A stretch of 64,000 nucleotides of DNA from positions 248,001 to 312,000 of the forward strand of contig NZ_JAJHVV010000005.1 of assembly GCF_023145695.1 (NCBI RefSeq), written 5' to 3'. This DNA is from Vibrio amylolyticus (lineage in GTDB: Bacteria; Pseudomonadota; Gammaproteobacteria; Enterobacterales; Vibrionaceae). The translations under genes were made by a program, and so were the position numbers. Under the pieces are notes generated by a model that saw only the letters and a list, made by a program, of their open reading frames with translations, was not told the origin of the DNA and searched no databases. Positions 43,983 through 54,332 of the stretch are shown here, piece after piece (within the stretch, counting starts at the first letter, position 1; the number at the start of each line of letters is the position of its first letter).

Positions 43983-45215
43983 ATGTCTCCATCTTTTGTC
44001 ACGTCTAATTGGTTTAGGGTCTCCTTTCCTTTACTCTTAATCGCTTCCTTATGGCTCGGTATGTCAAACGTTATCACCGTGACTCAAGGTAATTTGGATA
44101 TTGCAGTTAACCTGCCAATCGTACTTTTTTTGATTGCTTTACTTATGAGCCATACGTTTAGCCAGAGTCGTTGTGCTATGATCGCTCTGATAATGCTAAT
44201 CAGTTACTGGGTGATCCAACATCGTCTTCAATCTTCTCTTGGTACCGGTACAACGCTCTTAGAGCTCTCTCTACTTGCATTTCTATTACCCGTTGCTGCT
44301 TTGCTCACTTATGCATTTAAAGACTCTCGTTTAACAAGCAAAGGTTTTTTATTATTCGTATTGATCAACTTCATGTTAGTCGCTTGGTCATACTTAACCG
44401 TTACGCATTTTGGCGAAGATAGTTTATCTCACTTTAGAGAAGGACTTCTGTTCGTCGTACCTCAGGTATCAAAGCTTCCGTTTGTACTTGTTTTATATTT
44501 ATTTGCGCTTTCAGGCATTACCGCAATTTTGGTTTTAAGAAATAACCGTATTGCGGATGTTGTCGCATACTCCGCAATCATTACTGCAAGTATTACTTTT
44601 GTTTTTTTCGAAGTTCCCTTTATTTCTAGTACGATGTTTACCCTAGCGGGTGTACTTCTTCTTCTTCATTTAATTTCAGCAAGTCATGAACTTGCGTTCA
44701 ATGACGGTTTAACGGGCATTCCTGGCCGACATGCGTTAGAAATGGACATTAAGCAATTAGGTCGAAAATACTCTGTAGCAATGATAGACATCGATCACTT
44801 CAAGTCTTTTAACGATACTTATGGCCACGATACAGGCGATGATGTGCTGAAGTTAGTCGCTTCTCGTTTAACGCTAATTGGCGGTAAAGCAAAGGTCTAC
44901 CGTTATGGTGGTGAAGAGTTTACAGCGGTTTTTAAAGGTAAATACCTATCTGATACTTTAGAGCACCTTGAGATTCTAAGAGAAGATATTGCGCAATATG
45001 AGATGGCACTTCGAAATGCTGCAACTAGGCCTAAAGATAAAAAGAAAGGTGCATCAAAGCGCGGTAAAACTCCAAGTAAAGAGACGGTTAATGTCACGAT
45101 TAGTATCGGCGTAGCAGACTCTACAACCGATAAAAAACCTCATAATGTGATAAAACTTGCGGATAAGGCGCTCTATAAAGCGAAACAAACAGGTAGAAAT
45201 AAGGTGTCTCATTAG
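43983..45215 (+). CDS. Membrane-bound diguanylate cyclase (multi-TM sensor + GGDEF)
   Basis: This 410-aa protein has an N-terminal region of about seven membrane helices (roughly residues 12-235) acting as an integral-membrane sensor, then a GGDEF domain with active motif RYGGEEF (near residue 314) and MIDIDHFKSFNDTYGHDTGDDV. A basic insertion (KDKKKGASKRGKTPSK) sits before the last strand. The I-site is missing (GGKA at the RxxD position), so product inhibition is not expected. It is divergent from the ComFB-family gene. Confidence 0.9.
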   Translation: MSPSFVTSNWFRVSFPLLLIASLWLGMSNVITVTQGNLDIAVNLPIVLFLIALLMSHTFSQSRCAMIALIMLISYWVIQHRLQSSLGTGTTLLELSLLAFLLPVAALLTYAFKDSRLTSKGFLLFVLINFMLVAWSYLTVTHFGEDSLSHFREGLLFVVPQVSKLPFVLVLYLFALSGITAILVLRNNRIADVVAYSAIITASITFVFFEVPFISSTMFTLAGVLLLLHLISASHELAFNDGLTGIPGRHALEMDIKQLGRKYSVAMIDIDHFKSFNDTYGHDTGDDVLKLVASRLTLIGGKAKVYRYGGEEFTAVFKGKYLSDTLEHLEILREDIAQYEMALRNAATRPKDKKKGASKRGKTPSKETVNVTISIGVADSTTDKKPHNVIKLADKALYKAKQTGRNKVSH

Positions 45216-45239
45216 TTTATTCATTAGGGGAGCGTAATA

Positions 45240-46235
45240 TCAAGACTGGTTGAAGAACAGTACGATACTGCCTCCTTTTAATGCGCTGCCATAATTAAAA
45301 TTGAGCCCAAGGCCGACATTCTCTATCCACTCGGTATCAAACGGAGGGGTCATTAACCAGCCAATTGATGCTTCATAGTAGTGCCCAGTTCCGAGAGGCT
45401 TCTCAATATCAGCACCTAAATCTATACGGCGAAAGCTCGAATACATAGACTGCACCGCTTTACCCCACTGATCGAAATTGTAAATCGATCGAATTCCGTT
45501 AGAGACGTACCACCCTTCTGTATTGCCTATTTTTCCCTGGTTGGCGTCTCCCCATCCATGCCCATAAAAGTAGTGCCATGTAGAAGTTAGCCCCCAACTC
45601 CCCCAAGGCTTTTCACGTGTATATTTGAAAGCTAGAGACGGTTCGTAAATCATCGACCACGCCGTTGTATTTACGTAGATACCATCAAGTTGATCTTTGA
45701 CTTGTGTCAGTTCGTCACTTCGATAATCAAATTTGTTATTGTACTGCATCAAGTGTGTTGAAAATGCAGGCTCAATCGCCCATTTATCGTTTATATTGTA
45801 TTGGTATTTATAAGCAACACTACCAGCTAACACTCTATCCTTACTTCGGTCCTCCAGTGTTTGTCCATTGAGTTGAATGTTTTTTTCAGATACTAACCCA
45901 GAAACTCGAAACATCAGAAAGTGTCTATTTTTCGCTTCCTCATTACTTAAATCTAGCGTGTAAGGGAGGGTCGTTACCTGAATTCTATTTCTTAGTGCAA
46001 TGGAATCATCGGTTCCTATGTCTTCATTTTCTAAATGAAACCAATCATTTGGGTCGAAATCGTGAATTCCAAAGGCTAATACATCACTATCCATGAGTAT
46101 GAGTGCCGCAGCAAAGGTCTGCTCTAACTGCGTTTGAAAGTTTTTGCTCGGTGAGGCGTCTACTGTTGATGAGATAAGAAGGGTAATTAGAAAGTTACAT
46201 AAAAGAAACCCTCTAACATATGACATATAAATCAT
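45240..46235 (-). CDS. Outer-membrane beta-barrel protein (solitary autotransporter-barrel-like)
   Basis: This 331-aa protein has a signal peptide (SYVRGFLLCNFLITLLISST) and about a dozen amphipathic strands, ending in the aromatic SIVLFFNQS. It has the look of the Vibrio family annotated as solitary outer-membrane autotransporter-like barrels. There is no passenger domain. Start may be ATG 46235 or the in-frame ATG 46226. It lies between two GGDEF genes but no link is shown. Substrate or function is unknown. Confidence 0.72.
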   Translation of the reverse strand: MIYMSYVRGFLLCNFLITLLISSTVDASPSKNFQTQLEQTFAAALILMDSDVLAFGIHDFDPNDWFHLENEDIGTDDSIALRNRIQVTTLPYTLDLSNEEAKNRHFLMFRVSGLVSEKNIQLNGQTLEDRSKDRVLAGSVAYKYQYNINDKWAIEPAFSTHLMQYNNKFDYRSDELTQVKDQLDGIYVNTTAWSMIYEPSLAFKYTREKPWGSWGLTSTWHYFYGHGWGDANQGKIGNTEGWYVSNGIRSIYNFDQWGKAVQSMYSSFRRIDLGADIEKPLGTGHYYEASIGWLMTPPFDTEWIENVGLGLNFNYGSALKGGSIVLFFNQS

Positions 46236-46345
46236 AAAGACTCATTTCACTAATCAAACATAATGCATAATCATGACCTATTACTAAGCACAAAATCAAC
46301 AGTTTAATAGATGAAAGCTAAATCCTGCTTAATCAGTTTAAGAAC

Positions 46346-47308
46346 TCATCTATTGCCTTCCGCTAATACATAGGCATTTCGACCTTGATGTTTTGCTTCA
46401 TACAATGCAGCATCGGCATTCAGATAAATGTCATTAATCGATTCATGTCCATTTGGAATCAAACTATATATACCTTGAGATACAGTGACTTCACCAAAGT
46501 CTTCATTGTATTCATGGGGTAAAGAAGCGTCATGTAATGCTTGTTTGATACGTTTTGCCGACGTTACAGCTTTCTCTTTGTCAGTATGGCTAAGCAGTAT
46601 AGCGAACTCCTCCCCTCCATAGCGTCCAACGTATTCCGCACTTCGCGAAAAAAGTTCTTTCGTTAACTTTGCAATCTCAATCAGGCACTTATCGCCTTCT
46701 ATGTGACCGTAGTTATCGTTAAACGCTTTGAAATTATCAACATCAATTAGGATTAGAGTTAACGGGAAACAGTGCCTACCATGCCAACTTATCATATCGT
46801 TGAGCTTTTCGTCGATAAACCGTCGGTTATACAGACCAGTTAGTCCATCTTCGTTGACTTGATGTTGAAGAGCTTGATTCAATTCTTGCAATTTAATTGA
46901 TGCTCGCTTGAGCTCTCGACGCATTTGGGCAATACGCTGCATTGCGATAAGCTTTGAATTTAAAACCAATTTGTCTACGGGTTTAGTAAGATAATCATCT
47001 CCACCCGCATCAATCGCTTTAGCAATCATACTCGGTTCTTCATGACTACTAAGAAAAATAATCGGAATCCAATCTGGGTATAATCGTCTGATCTCCTGAG
47101 ACACTTCAAACCCATTCATGTCAGGCATAGTGATATCTAATAGGATTAATTCAGGATCGAACTTTAAATAAACTGATAACGCGTCTTTACCACTTGATAC
47201 GGCTTCTACATCATGCCCAAGTTGTTTAAGTCGAATCGCTAACTGCATTCGATCCATTTGTACGTCATCAACAAGCAAAATTCTCATTGAGGATCCACTT
47301 ACAGTCAT
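46346..47308 (-). CDS. Response regulator with GGDEF output (PleD-like diguanylate cyclase)
   Basis: A 320-aa receiver-GGDEF protein. The receiver domain (about 8-125) has ILLVDDVQMDR, the phospho-acceptor Asp in LILLDITMPDMNG and the Lys in LTKPVDKLV. The GGDEF domain (about 155-315) has the active motif RYGGEEF. The I-site reads RSAE, an RxxE variant at the exact RxxD spacing, so product inhibition may be weak. No histidine kinase is adjacent, making it an orphan regulator. AAGGG five bases before the ATG supports the start. Confidence 0.9.
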   Translation of the reverse strand: MTVSGSSMRILLVDDVQMDRMQLAIRLKQLGHDVEAVSSGKDALSVYLKFDPELILLDITMPDMNGFEVSQEIRRLYPDWIPIIFLSSHEEPSMIAKAIDAGGDDYLTKPVDKLVLNSKLIAMQRIAQMRRELKRASIKLQELNQALQHQVNEDGLTGLYNRRFIDEKLNDMISWHGRHCFPLTLILIDVDNFKAFNDNYGHIEGDKCLIEIAKLTKELFSRSAEYVGRYGGEEFAILLSHTDKEKAVTSAKRIKQALHDASLPHEYNEDFGEVTVSQGIYSLIPNGHESINDIYLNADAALYEAKHQGRNAYVLAEGNR

Positions 47309-47444
47309 AATATCCCTTAAAAAAATTGTCTCATTAAGACTTATAGCACTTCAATTTACATTTTTCATTAGTTAATTGCCTCTTACTTGTTGACTTTTGG
47401 GTGTAAGTTTTTAGCATGTTGTTTTTATTTTAAGAGATATTGTC

Positions 47445-47882
47445 ATGACTGACGAAAAACAAACAGAACAGCCTAAAGTAGACCTATCAACGGTTTCAGC
47501 TGAATTGAAACAAGTGATTGAGTTCGATCAAGTTCCTGAAGCAATGTACTTTATGGTGACGTCTATTCATGAGGTTTCGGAAGAAGCAGTGAGAGAAGCC
47601 TGGGATTCTCTGCCAGCGAGCGCACAAAACGTTCTCGACAATTTTGAACAATTTCACGCTCTTATTTCGGTAAGCCAAGCATTTGCTGGTGTAAATTTGA
47701 TGGAAGAGTTCCCTACTCTTGATTTACCAAAAGATATGACCGATGAGGATAAAGAAGCTTATCGTAGTCAACTCCTTGATCAAGTTTTACATAATTGCGT
47801 GAAAGATATGGTTAAGCAGATCAAAAAAGCTCGAAGAGATGCGATTTTGAAAAAAGACTTCCGTGAAGTTTTCGCAAAATAG
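47445..47882 (+). CDS. Conserved hypothetical protein, DUF3069-like
   Basis: This 145-aa acidic, all-helical protein has no signal or membrane segment. Segments such as VPEAMYFMVTSIHEVSEEAVREAW and CVKDMVKQIKKARRDAIL recall the DUF3069 family of Vibrio and Shewanella, from memory. The function is unknown. It has an AGAGA ribosome-binding site and its own terminator, so it is a single-gene unit. Confidence 0.78.
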   Translation: MTDEKQTEQPKVDLSTVSAELKQVIEFDQVPEAMYFMVTSIHEVSEEAVREAWDSLPASAQNVLDNFEQFHALISVSQAFAGVNLMEEFPTLDLPKDMTDEDKEAYRSQLLDQVLHNCVKDMVKQIKKARRDAILKKDFREVFAK

Positions 47883-47916
47883 TAAAATGAATATTGCTCA
47901 CTTTGCAATTAAATAG

Positions 47917-47944
47917 AAAGCCGCCGTGTATGGCGGCTTTTGTT
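47917..47944 (+). terminator. Terminator after the DUF3069-like gene
   Basis: The stem AAAGCCGCC/GGCGGCTTT with loop GTGTAT is followed by TTGTT. Confidence 0.85.
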
Positions 47945-47977
47945 ATCTTTTAATCATAAACTTTGAAGACAGCCTTC

Positions 47978-49438
47978 TTAAAATAAGCTTGGCCACAATT
48001 TCTTCAAATCCATGTGATCCTCTATCGCATCTGCAATTCGGTCGATCGCTTTTTCGTTGTTATTAACATGGTCAACAGTTTCAATTTCTTCAACGCCAAC
48101 CCAACGCCCAATAAGAGGCACTATTTCAGATGCATCAAATAGGCCATGTAAATAGGTTCCAAACACATGGTTACAACTCGATATAGCCCCATCTAAGAAA
48201 CCAGTTTCTAGCGTGATCGGCTGTGTAGCGTTAACCTCGGATACACCAACATGAATTTCATAGCCGCTTATCGATATCTCCTCACCAAATAGCTTTAACG
48301 TACCACCGACATTTGAGAGTGTTTTTTGCTGAGTTAGGTCTGTCGTTATTGGTAGCAACCCTAACCCTTCACTTGTTCCTGGCGCGCCTTCAACACCGAA
48401 CGAATCGTTTATCGTTTCTCCGAGGATTTGATAACCGCCACAGATACCAATGACTTTGCCACCAAGCCTAATATGACGATTAATATCGTCGTCCCAGCCT
48501 TGGGTGCGTAAATATTCAAGATCACTACGAACTGATTTAGTACCAGGAATAATGATGAGGTCAGCACCCGTTAGCCTTTCACCTTTGCCAACGTATCTAA
48601 AGTTGATATCGGGATTGAGTCGAAGTGCATCAAAATCCGTATGATTACTAATTCGTGTAAGTACAGGAACGACGACATTCAACTTCGTATCACTATTTTC
48701 CACCTGACGATCATTGATAGCATCTTCCGCTTCAAGGTCAAAACCGTGCAAATAAGGTAATACACCTAGTACTGGCTTTTTTGTTCTCTCTTCAAGCCAA
48801 TCTAACCCCGATTGAAGTAAAGCAATATCACCTCGAAAGCGATTAATGACGAAGCCTTTAACTCTGTTTTGCTCGCTTTCAGAAAGAAGAGCTAAGGTCC
48901 CTACTAAGTGGGCAAAAACACCCCCTCTGTCTATGTCTGCGACAATGATTACGGGTATATCCGCTTTTTCAGCAAAGCCCATATTCGCGATGTCATTTTC
49001 TCTAAGGTTTATTTCGGCAGGACTCCCTGCCCCTTCAATGACAACGCTGTCATAACTGTCAGACAGTCGTTGATATGAGTCCATGACAGAATTCATCGCC
49101 ACCAACTTATAGTCGTGGTATCCCACGGCCTCCATATTGGTGATTGCCTTTCCTTGAAGAATAACTTGTGCACCCGTATCGGAACATGGTTTCAACAACA
49201 CGGGGTTCATGTGTATTGTTGGCTTAAGACCACACGCTTGGGCCTGTACCGCTTGTGCTCGGCCAATTTCCCCACCATCTTCAGTAACAGCGCTGTTTAA
49301 TGCCATATTCTGTGGCTTAAAAGGGGCAACAGAGATCCCTTTTCGTTTTAAAACACGGCATAAGCCTGCCACCAACACACTTTTTCCGGCATCAGATGTA
49401 GTACCTTGGACCATCAAAGACTCTAACGTCGTTTTCAT
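47978..49438 (-). CDS. cobQ: Cobyric acid synthase CobQ
   Basis: CobQ (CbiP) amidates four carboxyl groups of adenosylcobyrinic acid diamide, using glutamine and ATP. The 486-aa protein has the N-terminal P-loop-like [20 protein letters not shown], the [15 protein letters not shown] motif, and a C-terminal class I glutamine amidotransferase domain with the Cys in [13 protein letters not shown] and a catalytic His in [12 protein letters not shown]. It stands alone without other cob genes in the window, and no cobalamin riboswitch was seen upstream. Vibrio species commonly salvage cobinamide rather than make the ring. Confidence 0.95.
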   Translation of the reverse strand: MKTTLESLMVQGTTSDAGKSVLVAGLCRVLKRKGISVAPFKPQNMALNSAVTEDGGEIGRAQAVQAQACGLKPTIHMNPVLLKPCSDTGAQVILQGKAITNMEAVGYHDYKLVAMNSVMDSYQRLSDSYDSVVIEGAGSPAEINLRENDIANMGFAEKADIPVIIVADIDRGGVFAHLVGTLALLSESEQNRVKGFVINRFRGDIALLQSGLDWLEERTKKPVLGVLPYLHGFDLEAEDAINDRQVENSDTKLNVVVPVLTRISNHTDFDALRLNPDINFRYVGKGERLTGADLIIIPGTKSVRSDLEYLRTQGWDDDINRHIRLGGKVIGICGGYQILGETINDSFGVEGAPGTSEGLGLLPITTDLTQQKTLSNVGGTLKLFGEEISISGYEIHVGVSEVNATQPITLETGFLDGAISSCNHVFGTYLHGLFDASEIVPLIGRWVGVEEIETVDHVNNNEKAIDRIADAIEDHMDLKKLWPSLF

Positions 49439-49650
49439 ATTCTATTTATACCTAGCCTTTTTCGTCGTACTAACGGTTTACCTAATAGTAACGTGGGTAT
49501 GAGCCGTTACTCAATATCGTGAATTGATTATGAATGGTTTTCTCAGCAGATATTCAATTCAAAAGCTTTTTAATGGGCATTGTCGGGAAGCTATTACTAA
49601 ATGCTGCTTTTCGAAAACTAAAACACAACCAAACTTTATAAGGAATTATT

Positions 49651-50025
49651 ATGAACATGAAACTCATTACTCTTGCTGCCGTATCAACCCTTACCCTAGC
49701 TACAGCACCAGCGTTTGCCAAAGACAAACATAAAGGAGAGCCTAACATTCAATATACAGGGCCGATTGAAGTAACTACTGTAAATCAAATTGCCGAAGAC
49801 GCGTCTCTGTATTCCGATAGCGATGTCGTACTTGAGGGGCACTTAGTAAAACAAATATCTAAAGACCGATTTATATTTGCCGACGCTACTGGTGAGATTC
49901 AAGTAGAACTCGACGACATTATATTGGCTCAACCACTTTCCCACGAAACGACCGTTCGAATTTTTGGTGAATATGAAACAGGATCAACACCTGAAGTTGA
50001 AGTCGAACACTTAGTTGTCTTATAA
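49651..50025 (+). CDS. YgiW/YdeI-family periplasmic OB-fold stress protein
   Basis: This 124-aa protein has a signal peptide (KLITLAAVSTLTLATAPAFA) and a single bacterial OB-fold (BOF) domain: IQYTGPIEVTTVNQI, DVVLEGHLVKQISKDRFIF and GEIQVELDD. The family (YgiW/VisP, YdeI) contributes to stress tolerance in enterobacteria, partly through binding cationic compounds or modulating lipid A changes. An AAGGA ribosome-binding site precedes the ATG. Single gene. Confidence 0.9.
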   Translation: MNMKLITLAAVSTLTLATAPAFAKDKHKGEPNIQYTGPIEVTTVNQIAEDASLYSDSDVVLEGHLVKQISKDRFIFADATGEIQVELDDIILAQPLSHETTVRIFGEYETGSTPEVEVEHLVVL

Positions 50026-50166
50026 AAGATACTTTTACACCCAAATTAGAATTATCCTTTATATAGAAAAACTTAGTTCTTAAAAAGCACTATTATGGCC
50101 TGCTTATTGCAGGCTATTCCGTAACGTCAAATATACATCACTATACTGAATGACTACGGAGCAGTT

Positions 50167-50691
50167 ATGTTAAAAGTATCCAGCAAATTTAGCCTTATCG
50201 CGCTTACCCTTTTATTATCCCCTTTTGCGCAGGCTAATAATTTTAGCTACAACTATTTTGAAGTTCGAGGTGGATTTGGGCCGCAAACCATCGGCGGAGA
50301 ATTTAGCATGCTATTAATGGAGAATGCTCACTTCGTAGGCCGAGTTGATACATCGTTTGAGAACGATTGGGATGCAGCTGCCGGTGTTGGTTTTAACGGA
50401 CCGATAGGTTCTTTTGCTGATATTTATGGCCAAATTCTTATTCACCATGTTAACTTCGTAGATTCTTCAAGTTCAGACTCGGCATTTCAACCTGAATTTA
50501 ACATAGGTGGCCGAGTCTGGATGACTAATCAAATTGAATTAACGGGTCGTATCGGCTTGCATAAAGAACGCTCTGTCTTTCATGCCGGACTAAACTTTCA
50601 TTCCACTGAAGCACTGTCTTTATTTGCTGGAGCTCGTAATGATGGAGTTTATGGCCCACAGTTTTCAATAGCAGCACGTTTTAACTACTAA
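50167..50691 (+). CDS. Small outer-membrane beta-barrel protein
   Basis: This 174-aa protein has a signal peptide (SKFSLIALTLLLSPFAQA) and about eight amphipathic strands with repeated Gly-x-Gly, ending in the aromatic SIAARFNY, as expected for an eight-stranded barrel. No specific family was recognised. GGAG lies before the ATG and a hairpin after the stop. Confidence 0.75.
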   Translation: MLKVSSKFSLIALTLLLSPFAQANNFSYNYFEVRGGFGPQTIGGEFSMLLMENAHFVGRVDTSFENDWDAAAGVGFNGPIGSFADIYGQILIHHVNFVDSSSSDSAFQPEFNIGGRVWMTNQIELTGRIGLHKERSVFHAGLNFHSTEALSLFAGARNDGVYGPQFSIAARFNY

Positions 50692-50711
50692 CTATCGTAC
50701 CCTAGCACACA

Positions 50712-50758
50712 AAAAGAAGACCATTTACTGTCGGTATTATCATCGGCAGTCTTCTTTT
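50712..50758 (+). terminator. Hairpin terminator after the small barrel gene
   Basis: AAAAGAAGAC (50712-50721) pairs with GTCTTCTTTT (50749-50758), with an inner CTGTCG/CGGCAG stem. Confidence 0.7.
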
Positions 50759-50959
50759 ATGGCATTTCGGCTTTTGTTCCCTCAAGCTCCTTCATACCCA
50801 CAAATAAAATTCCTTAACAACGCGCTCCCTAACACTTAAGTGCTAAATCATTCAATAACAGTGCTTATATGTAGCAGTAACTTCAATATGCCACTCGTAT
50901 CACGAATATAACTACCAAGTCAGGTATGATAGAGCCATTATTTCCCTGACCACAGTGCA

Positions 50960-52861
50960 ATGACGGCCAAACCTAGTTCTCTACTTCTTCAATTTATTCT
51001 CGTATTTATCATACTGAGTATCGTCCCTACGCTGTTTTTCTCAACTGAGTTAAAGCGTATTGAAGAGAGAGCGTTCTCATTAGTAGAACAAGAGACTCGA
51101 TCGCAACTAGAATTAAATCAGTTATCACTGCAAGCTATTCTGCTCGATATCGATGCCACTGTTGAGATACTTTCAAGTAACCGGTTACTGCATTCTGCTA
51201 TATCTGAAAAAGACTCTCTCGATCTCGAGGCCGTTCAAGACCTTTGGATTTTGATTTCAAGGTCTAAGAAATACTTTTCTCACTTAAGGTTTATTGATAC
51301 TACCGGTCAGGAAGTTATACGAATAAATAGTGTCGATAACTTTGTCGAAGTCGTAACGGATGAGTATTTACAGAACAAATCACATCGTGATTACTTTCAA
51401 TACGCTCAGTCGCTAAAACAAAATGAGTCAGGAAGCTTTGGGATAGATGTCGAGTATGAACATGGTAAAATACTCAGCCCAATTACTCCCGCATTAAGAT
51501 TAATTACACCCATTGATATAAACAATAAACGCCACGGTTACTTCATTGCGAATCTAAACTTTGACGTCATCTATGGTGCGCTAGATAACCGCTCTGATGA
51601 TCACCCTAAACCTGACATTTTTAAAACGAATGGTTTCCTACTACAAAGCCAAACATTCAGTCAATTACTTGGGGATATCGTTCCTGAAAACGAGACTTAC
51701 AATCTAAGTATTTTACTTCCTAAATTATGGGAGCAAGCAAAAATAGCCCCATCAGGATTCATTTTTGATGCTGAATCTTGGTGGTCCTACTCTAAGGTAA
51801 CGCTTTCTAGCCGACTATTAGGCAGGGACTTGATTCTTGTGTTGAATATCCCTGACCAGAAAATCAGTCAATATGTCGATCATAAATACTCTGATCTATT
51901 ACTGTTAGGAACAACCGTCTATATCATTACAGCTCTACTTAGTTTAATTTTTTGTAATTGGAACCGGCGACATAAAAAGCACTCGATTGAGAGCCAAATA
52001 GCTCGAATTGCAATGGATGGAATGTCTGCAGTCCTTATATCTGACCATAATAATCGCATTGTTTCAGTCAACAAAGAGTTTACTAGGCTAAGCGGTTACG
52101 CTCTTGAAGAGGTAAAAGGTAAAAGCCCCGCGATTTTTTCATCTGGAAAGCATCAACAACAGTTTTACATCAAAATGTGGCGACTCCTGTTAGAACAAGG
52201 TTTCTGGGAGGGTGAAGTCGTTAATCGACGCAAAGATGGTTCACTGTTAACCGAAATTTTACGAATCCAAACCGTTACCGATCACAAAGGAAAAGTCGTT
52301 TATTACGTTGGTTCTTTTGTCGATATCACTCAACGTAAGGAACTTGAGAATAGACTCAGAGTACTCAGTGAGAAAGATGCCCTAAGTGGACTTTGGAATC
52401 GAAGAAAGTTCGATAAACAGATGCGCAGAGAAACGCGACGATCACGTCGATACCCTACCAAATATAAATCTTGTCTCGCTATCATCGATATCGATAATTT
52501 TAAACGTATTAACGATCAACTTGGGCATGACGAAGGTGATCGCGTAATAAAGTCTGTTTCGAATATAATATTAGAACAAATTCGAGAGACTGATTTTCTT
52601 GCTCGTATCGGTGGTGAAGAGTTCGGATTAATCATGCCTCATACCGATCTAAACGAAGCTGAAATGGTACTCAATCGTTTGAGAATCGCTATTAGCCTTG
52701 ATCATAATAATTCGGTCACTGTTAGTGGTGGCATTAGCGATATAGACGACAGCGTACAAAGCTCATATAAACGATCCGATCTTGCTCTCTATGAATCCAA
52801 AAGCTCAGGAAAAAACTGTATATCTATAGTGACAAGTCAAGAAAATGAAGCAATTGCGTAG
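50960..52861 (+). CDS. Diguanylate cyclase with periplasmic CACHE-like sensor, PAS and GGDEF (CdgD-like)
   Basis: Domain order in 633 aa: membrane helix (about 10-26), a long periplasmic double-CACHE-like sensor (about 30-310), a second membrane helix (about 313-333), a PAS domain (about 350-465, with SVNKEFTRLSGYALEEVKG and GSFVDITQRKELENRL) and GGDEF (about 470-630) with ARIGGEEF. The I-site RETD is intact at the RxxD position, so product inhibition is expected. It resembles V. cholerae CdgD, which also lies near glgC. A second-messenger role in motility or biofilm is likely. Confidence 0.9.
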   Translation: MTAKPSSLLLQFILVFIILSIVPTLFFSTELKRIEERAFSLVEQETRSQLELNQLSLQAILLDIDATVEILSSNRLLHSAISEKDSLDLEAVQDLWILISRSKKYFSHLRFIDTTGQEVIRINSVDNFVEVVTDEYLQNKSHRDYFQYAQSLKQNESGSFGIDVEYEHGKILSPITPALRLITPIDINNKRHGYFIANLNFDVIYGALDNRSDDHPKPDIFKTNGFLLQSQTFSQLLGDIVPENETYNLSILLPKLWEQAKIAPSGFIFDAESWWSYSKVTLSSRLLGRDLILVLNIPDQKISQYVDHKYSDLLLLGTTVYIITALLSLIFCNWNRRHKKHSIESQIARIAMDGMSAVLISDHNNRIVSVNKEFTRLSGYALEEVKGKSPAIFSSGKHQQQFYIKMWRLLLEQGFWEGEVVNRRKDGSLLTEILRIQTVTDHKGKVVYYVGSFVDITQRKELENRLRVLSEKDALSGLWNRRKFDKQMRRETRRSRRYPTKYKSCLAIIDIDNFKRINDQLGHDEGDRVIKSVSNIILEQIRETDFLARIGGEEFGLIMPHTDLNEAEMVLNRLRIAISLDHNNSVTVSGGISDIDDSVQSSYKRSDLALYESKSSGKNCISIVTSQENEAIA

Positions 52862-53078
52862 TCATTCTAACCCTATTGGCAACGTTCATATCTGAATAGC
52901 TAACTTAAACTATTGAAACATTATCGATTACCTAGACTATTGATACATACCTCCCTTGCTGTTTAGTTACGGCGTAATAAGTCGTTAACTGTCTATTTTC
53001 CTTCTATATTATCCCAACTAAAAATATGTACTACGCTATATGATGGACAATCAATTGCACATCCATTGGAGAATATAG

Positions 53079-54296
53079 ATGCAAAACGCGTTAACCGTCA
53101 TTTTGGCAGGAGGAATGGGGTCTCGGCTTAGCCCCTTAACAGATGATAGAGCAAAACCCGCGGTACCATTTGGGGGAAAATATAGAATCATCGACTTCAC
53201 ACTCACCAATTGCCTTCACTCAGGGCTTAGGCAAATCCTCGTTCTAACACAATATAAATCCCACTCGTTACAAAAGCATTTAAGAGATGGGTGGTCAATA
53301 TTCAACCCTGAATTAGGTGAATATATCACTGTCGTTCCGCCACAAATGAGGAAAGGTGGAAAGTGGTATGAAGGCACTGCAGACGCTATTTATCACAACT
53401 TATGGCTCTTATCTCGAAGCAATGCAGATTACGTCGTCGTACTTTCTGGTGACCATGTATATCGTATGGACTACGCCGCTATGCTTAAACAACATAAAGA
53501 AACGGGTGCGAAGCTCACCGTTGCCTGCATGGATGTGGCAAGAGAGGATGCTCATGAGTTTGGAGTCATGGAAACCGACAATCATGGTCAAGTAATCTCG
53601 TTTATCGAAAAACCCGCTGATCCCCCTTCTATGCCTAACAACCCTTCTCGAAGTTTAGCCTCAATGGGAATATACATCTTCGAAATAGAAACCCTTCAAA
53701 AAGTGTTGGAAGAAGACGCCTTCATCGAATCTTCTAGTCATGATTTCGGACACGATATCATCCCAAAACTTATCGACCGAGAACGAGTTTTCGCGTATCA
53801 GTTTTGTAGTGATAAGGGACGCGTTGAAAAAGACTGCTACTGGAGAGACGTAGGAACCATTGATTCTTTCTATCAAGCAAACATGGATCTACTTCAACCT
53901 GTACCACCAATGAACCTTTATCAACCCAATTGGCCGATTCGCACCTATGAAGCTCAGTATCCTCCGGCAAGAACCGTTTCTTCCGCTTCAGGAAATGAAG
54001 GTATCTTTATTAATTCGCTCATAGCCAACGGAGTCATCAACTCAGGAGGCTCTGTACAGCATTCGATCGTATCTTCTAATGTTCGAATTAATGACAGCGC
54101 AACCATTGTAAACAGTATATTGTTTGATTATGTTATTGTGGGGAGTGGCTGCCAATTAACCAATTGTATTATCGATAAACACGTTATTGTCCCTGAGAAT
54201 ACTCAGATAGGTATTAATAAAGCCGAAGATGCACAAAGGTTCCACATCTCAAATGGCGGCGTTGTGGTCGTTCCTGAAAGTTATCGTTTCGACTAA
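53079..54296 (+). CDS. glgC: Glucose-1-phosphate adenylyltransferase GlgC
   Basis: GlgC makes ADP-glucose from glucose-1-phosphate and ATP, the committed step of glycogen synthesis. The 405-aa protein has the nucleotidyltransferase start ILAGGMGSRLSPLTDDRAKPAVPFGG, YRIIDFTLTNCLHSG, the FIEKPADPP segment for glucose-1-phosphate, and a left-handed beta-helix C-terminus. GGAG lies before the ATG. The neighbour on the other strand is a chitodextrinase, as on V. cholerae chromosome II; this links glycogen storage and chitin use by position only. Confidence 0.95.
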   Translation: MQNALTVILAGGMGSRLSPLTDDRAKPAVPFGGKYRIIDFTLTNCLHSGLRQILVLTQYKSHSLQKHLRDGWSIFNPELGEYITVVPPQMRKGGKWYEGTADAIYHNLWLLSRSNADYVVVLSGDHVYRMDYAAMLKQHKETGAKLTVACMDVAREDAHEFGVMETDNHGQVISFIEKPADPPSMPNNPSRSLASMGIYIFEIETLQKVLEEDAFIESSSHDFGHDIIPKLIDRERVFAYQFCSDKGRVEKDCYWRDVGTIDSFYQANMDLLQPVPPMNLYQPNWPIRTYEAQYPPARTVSSASGNEGIFINSLIANGVINSGGSVQHSIVSSNVRINDSATIVNSILFDYVIVGSGCQLTNCIIDKHVIVPENTQIGINKAEDAQRFHISNGGVVVVPESYRFD

Positions 54297-54332
54297 ACAT
54301 TAGATTTACTATTTCATATTCGAGATAAATAA

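Noticed and set aside
49439-49650. Cobalamin riboswitch upstream of cobQ
   Set aside because: The 212 bases contain no recognisable B12-box and are too short for a full cobalamin riboswitch together with the divergent leader.
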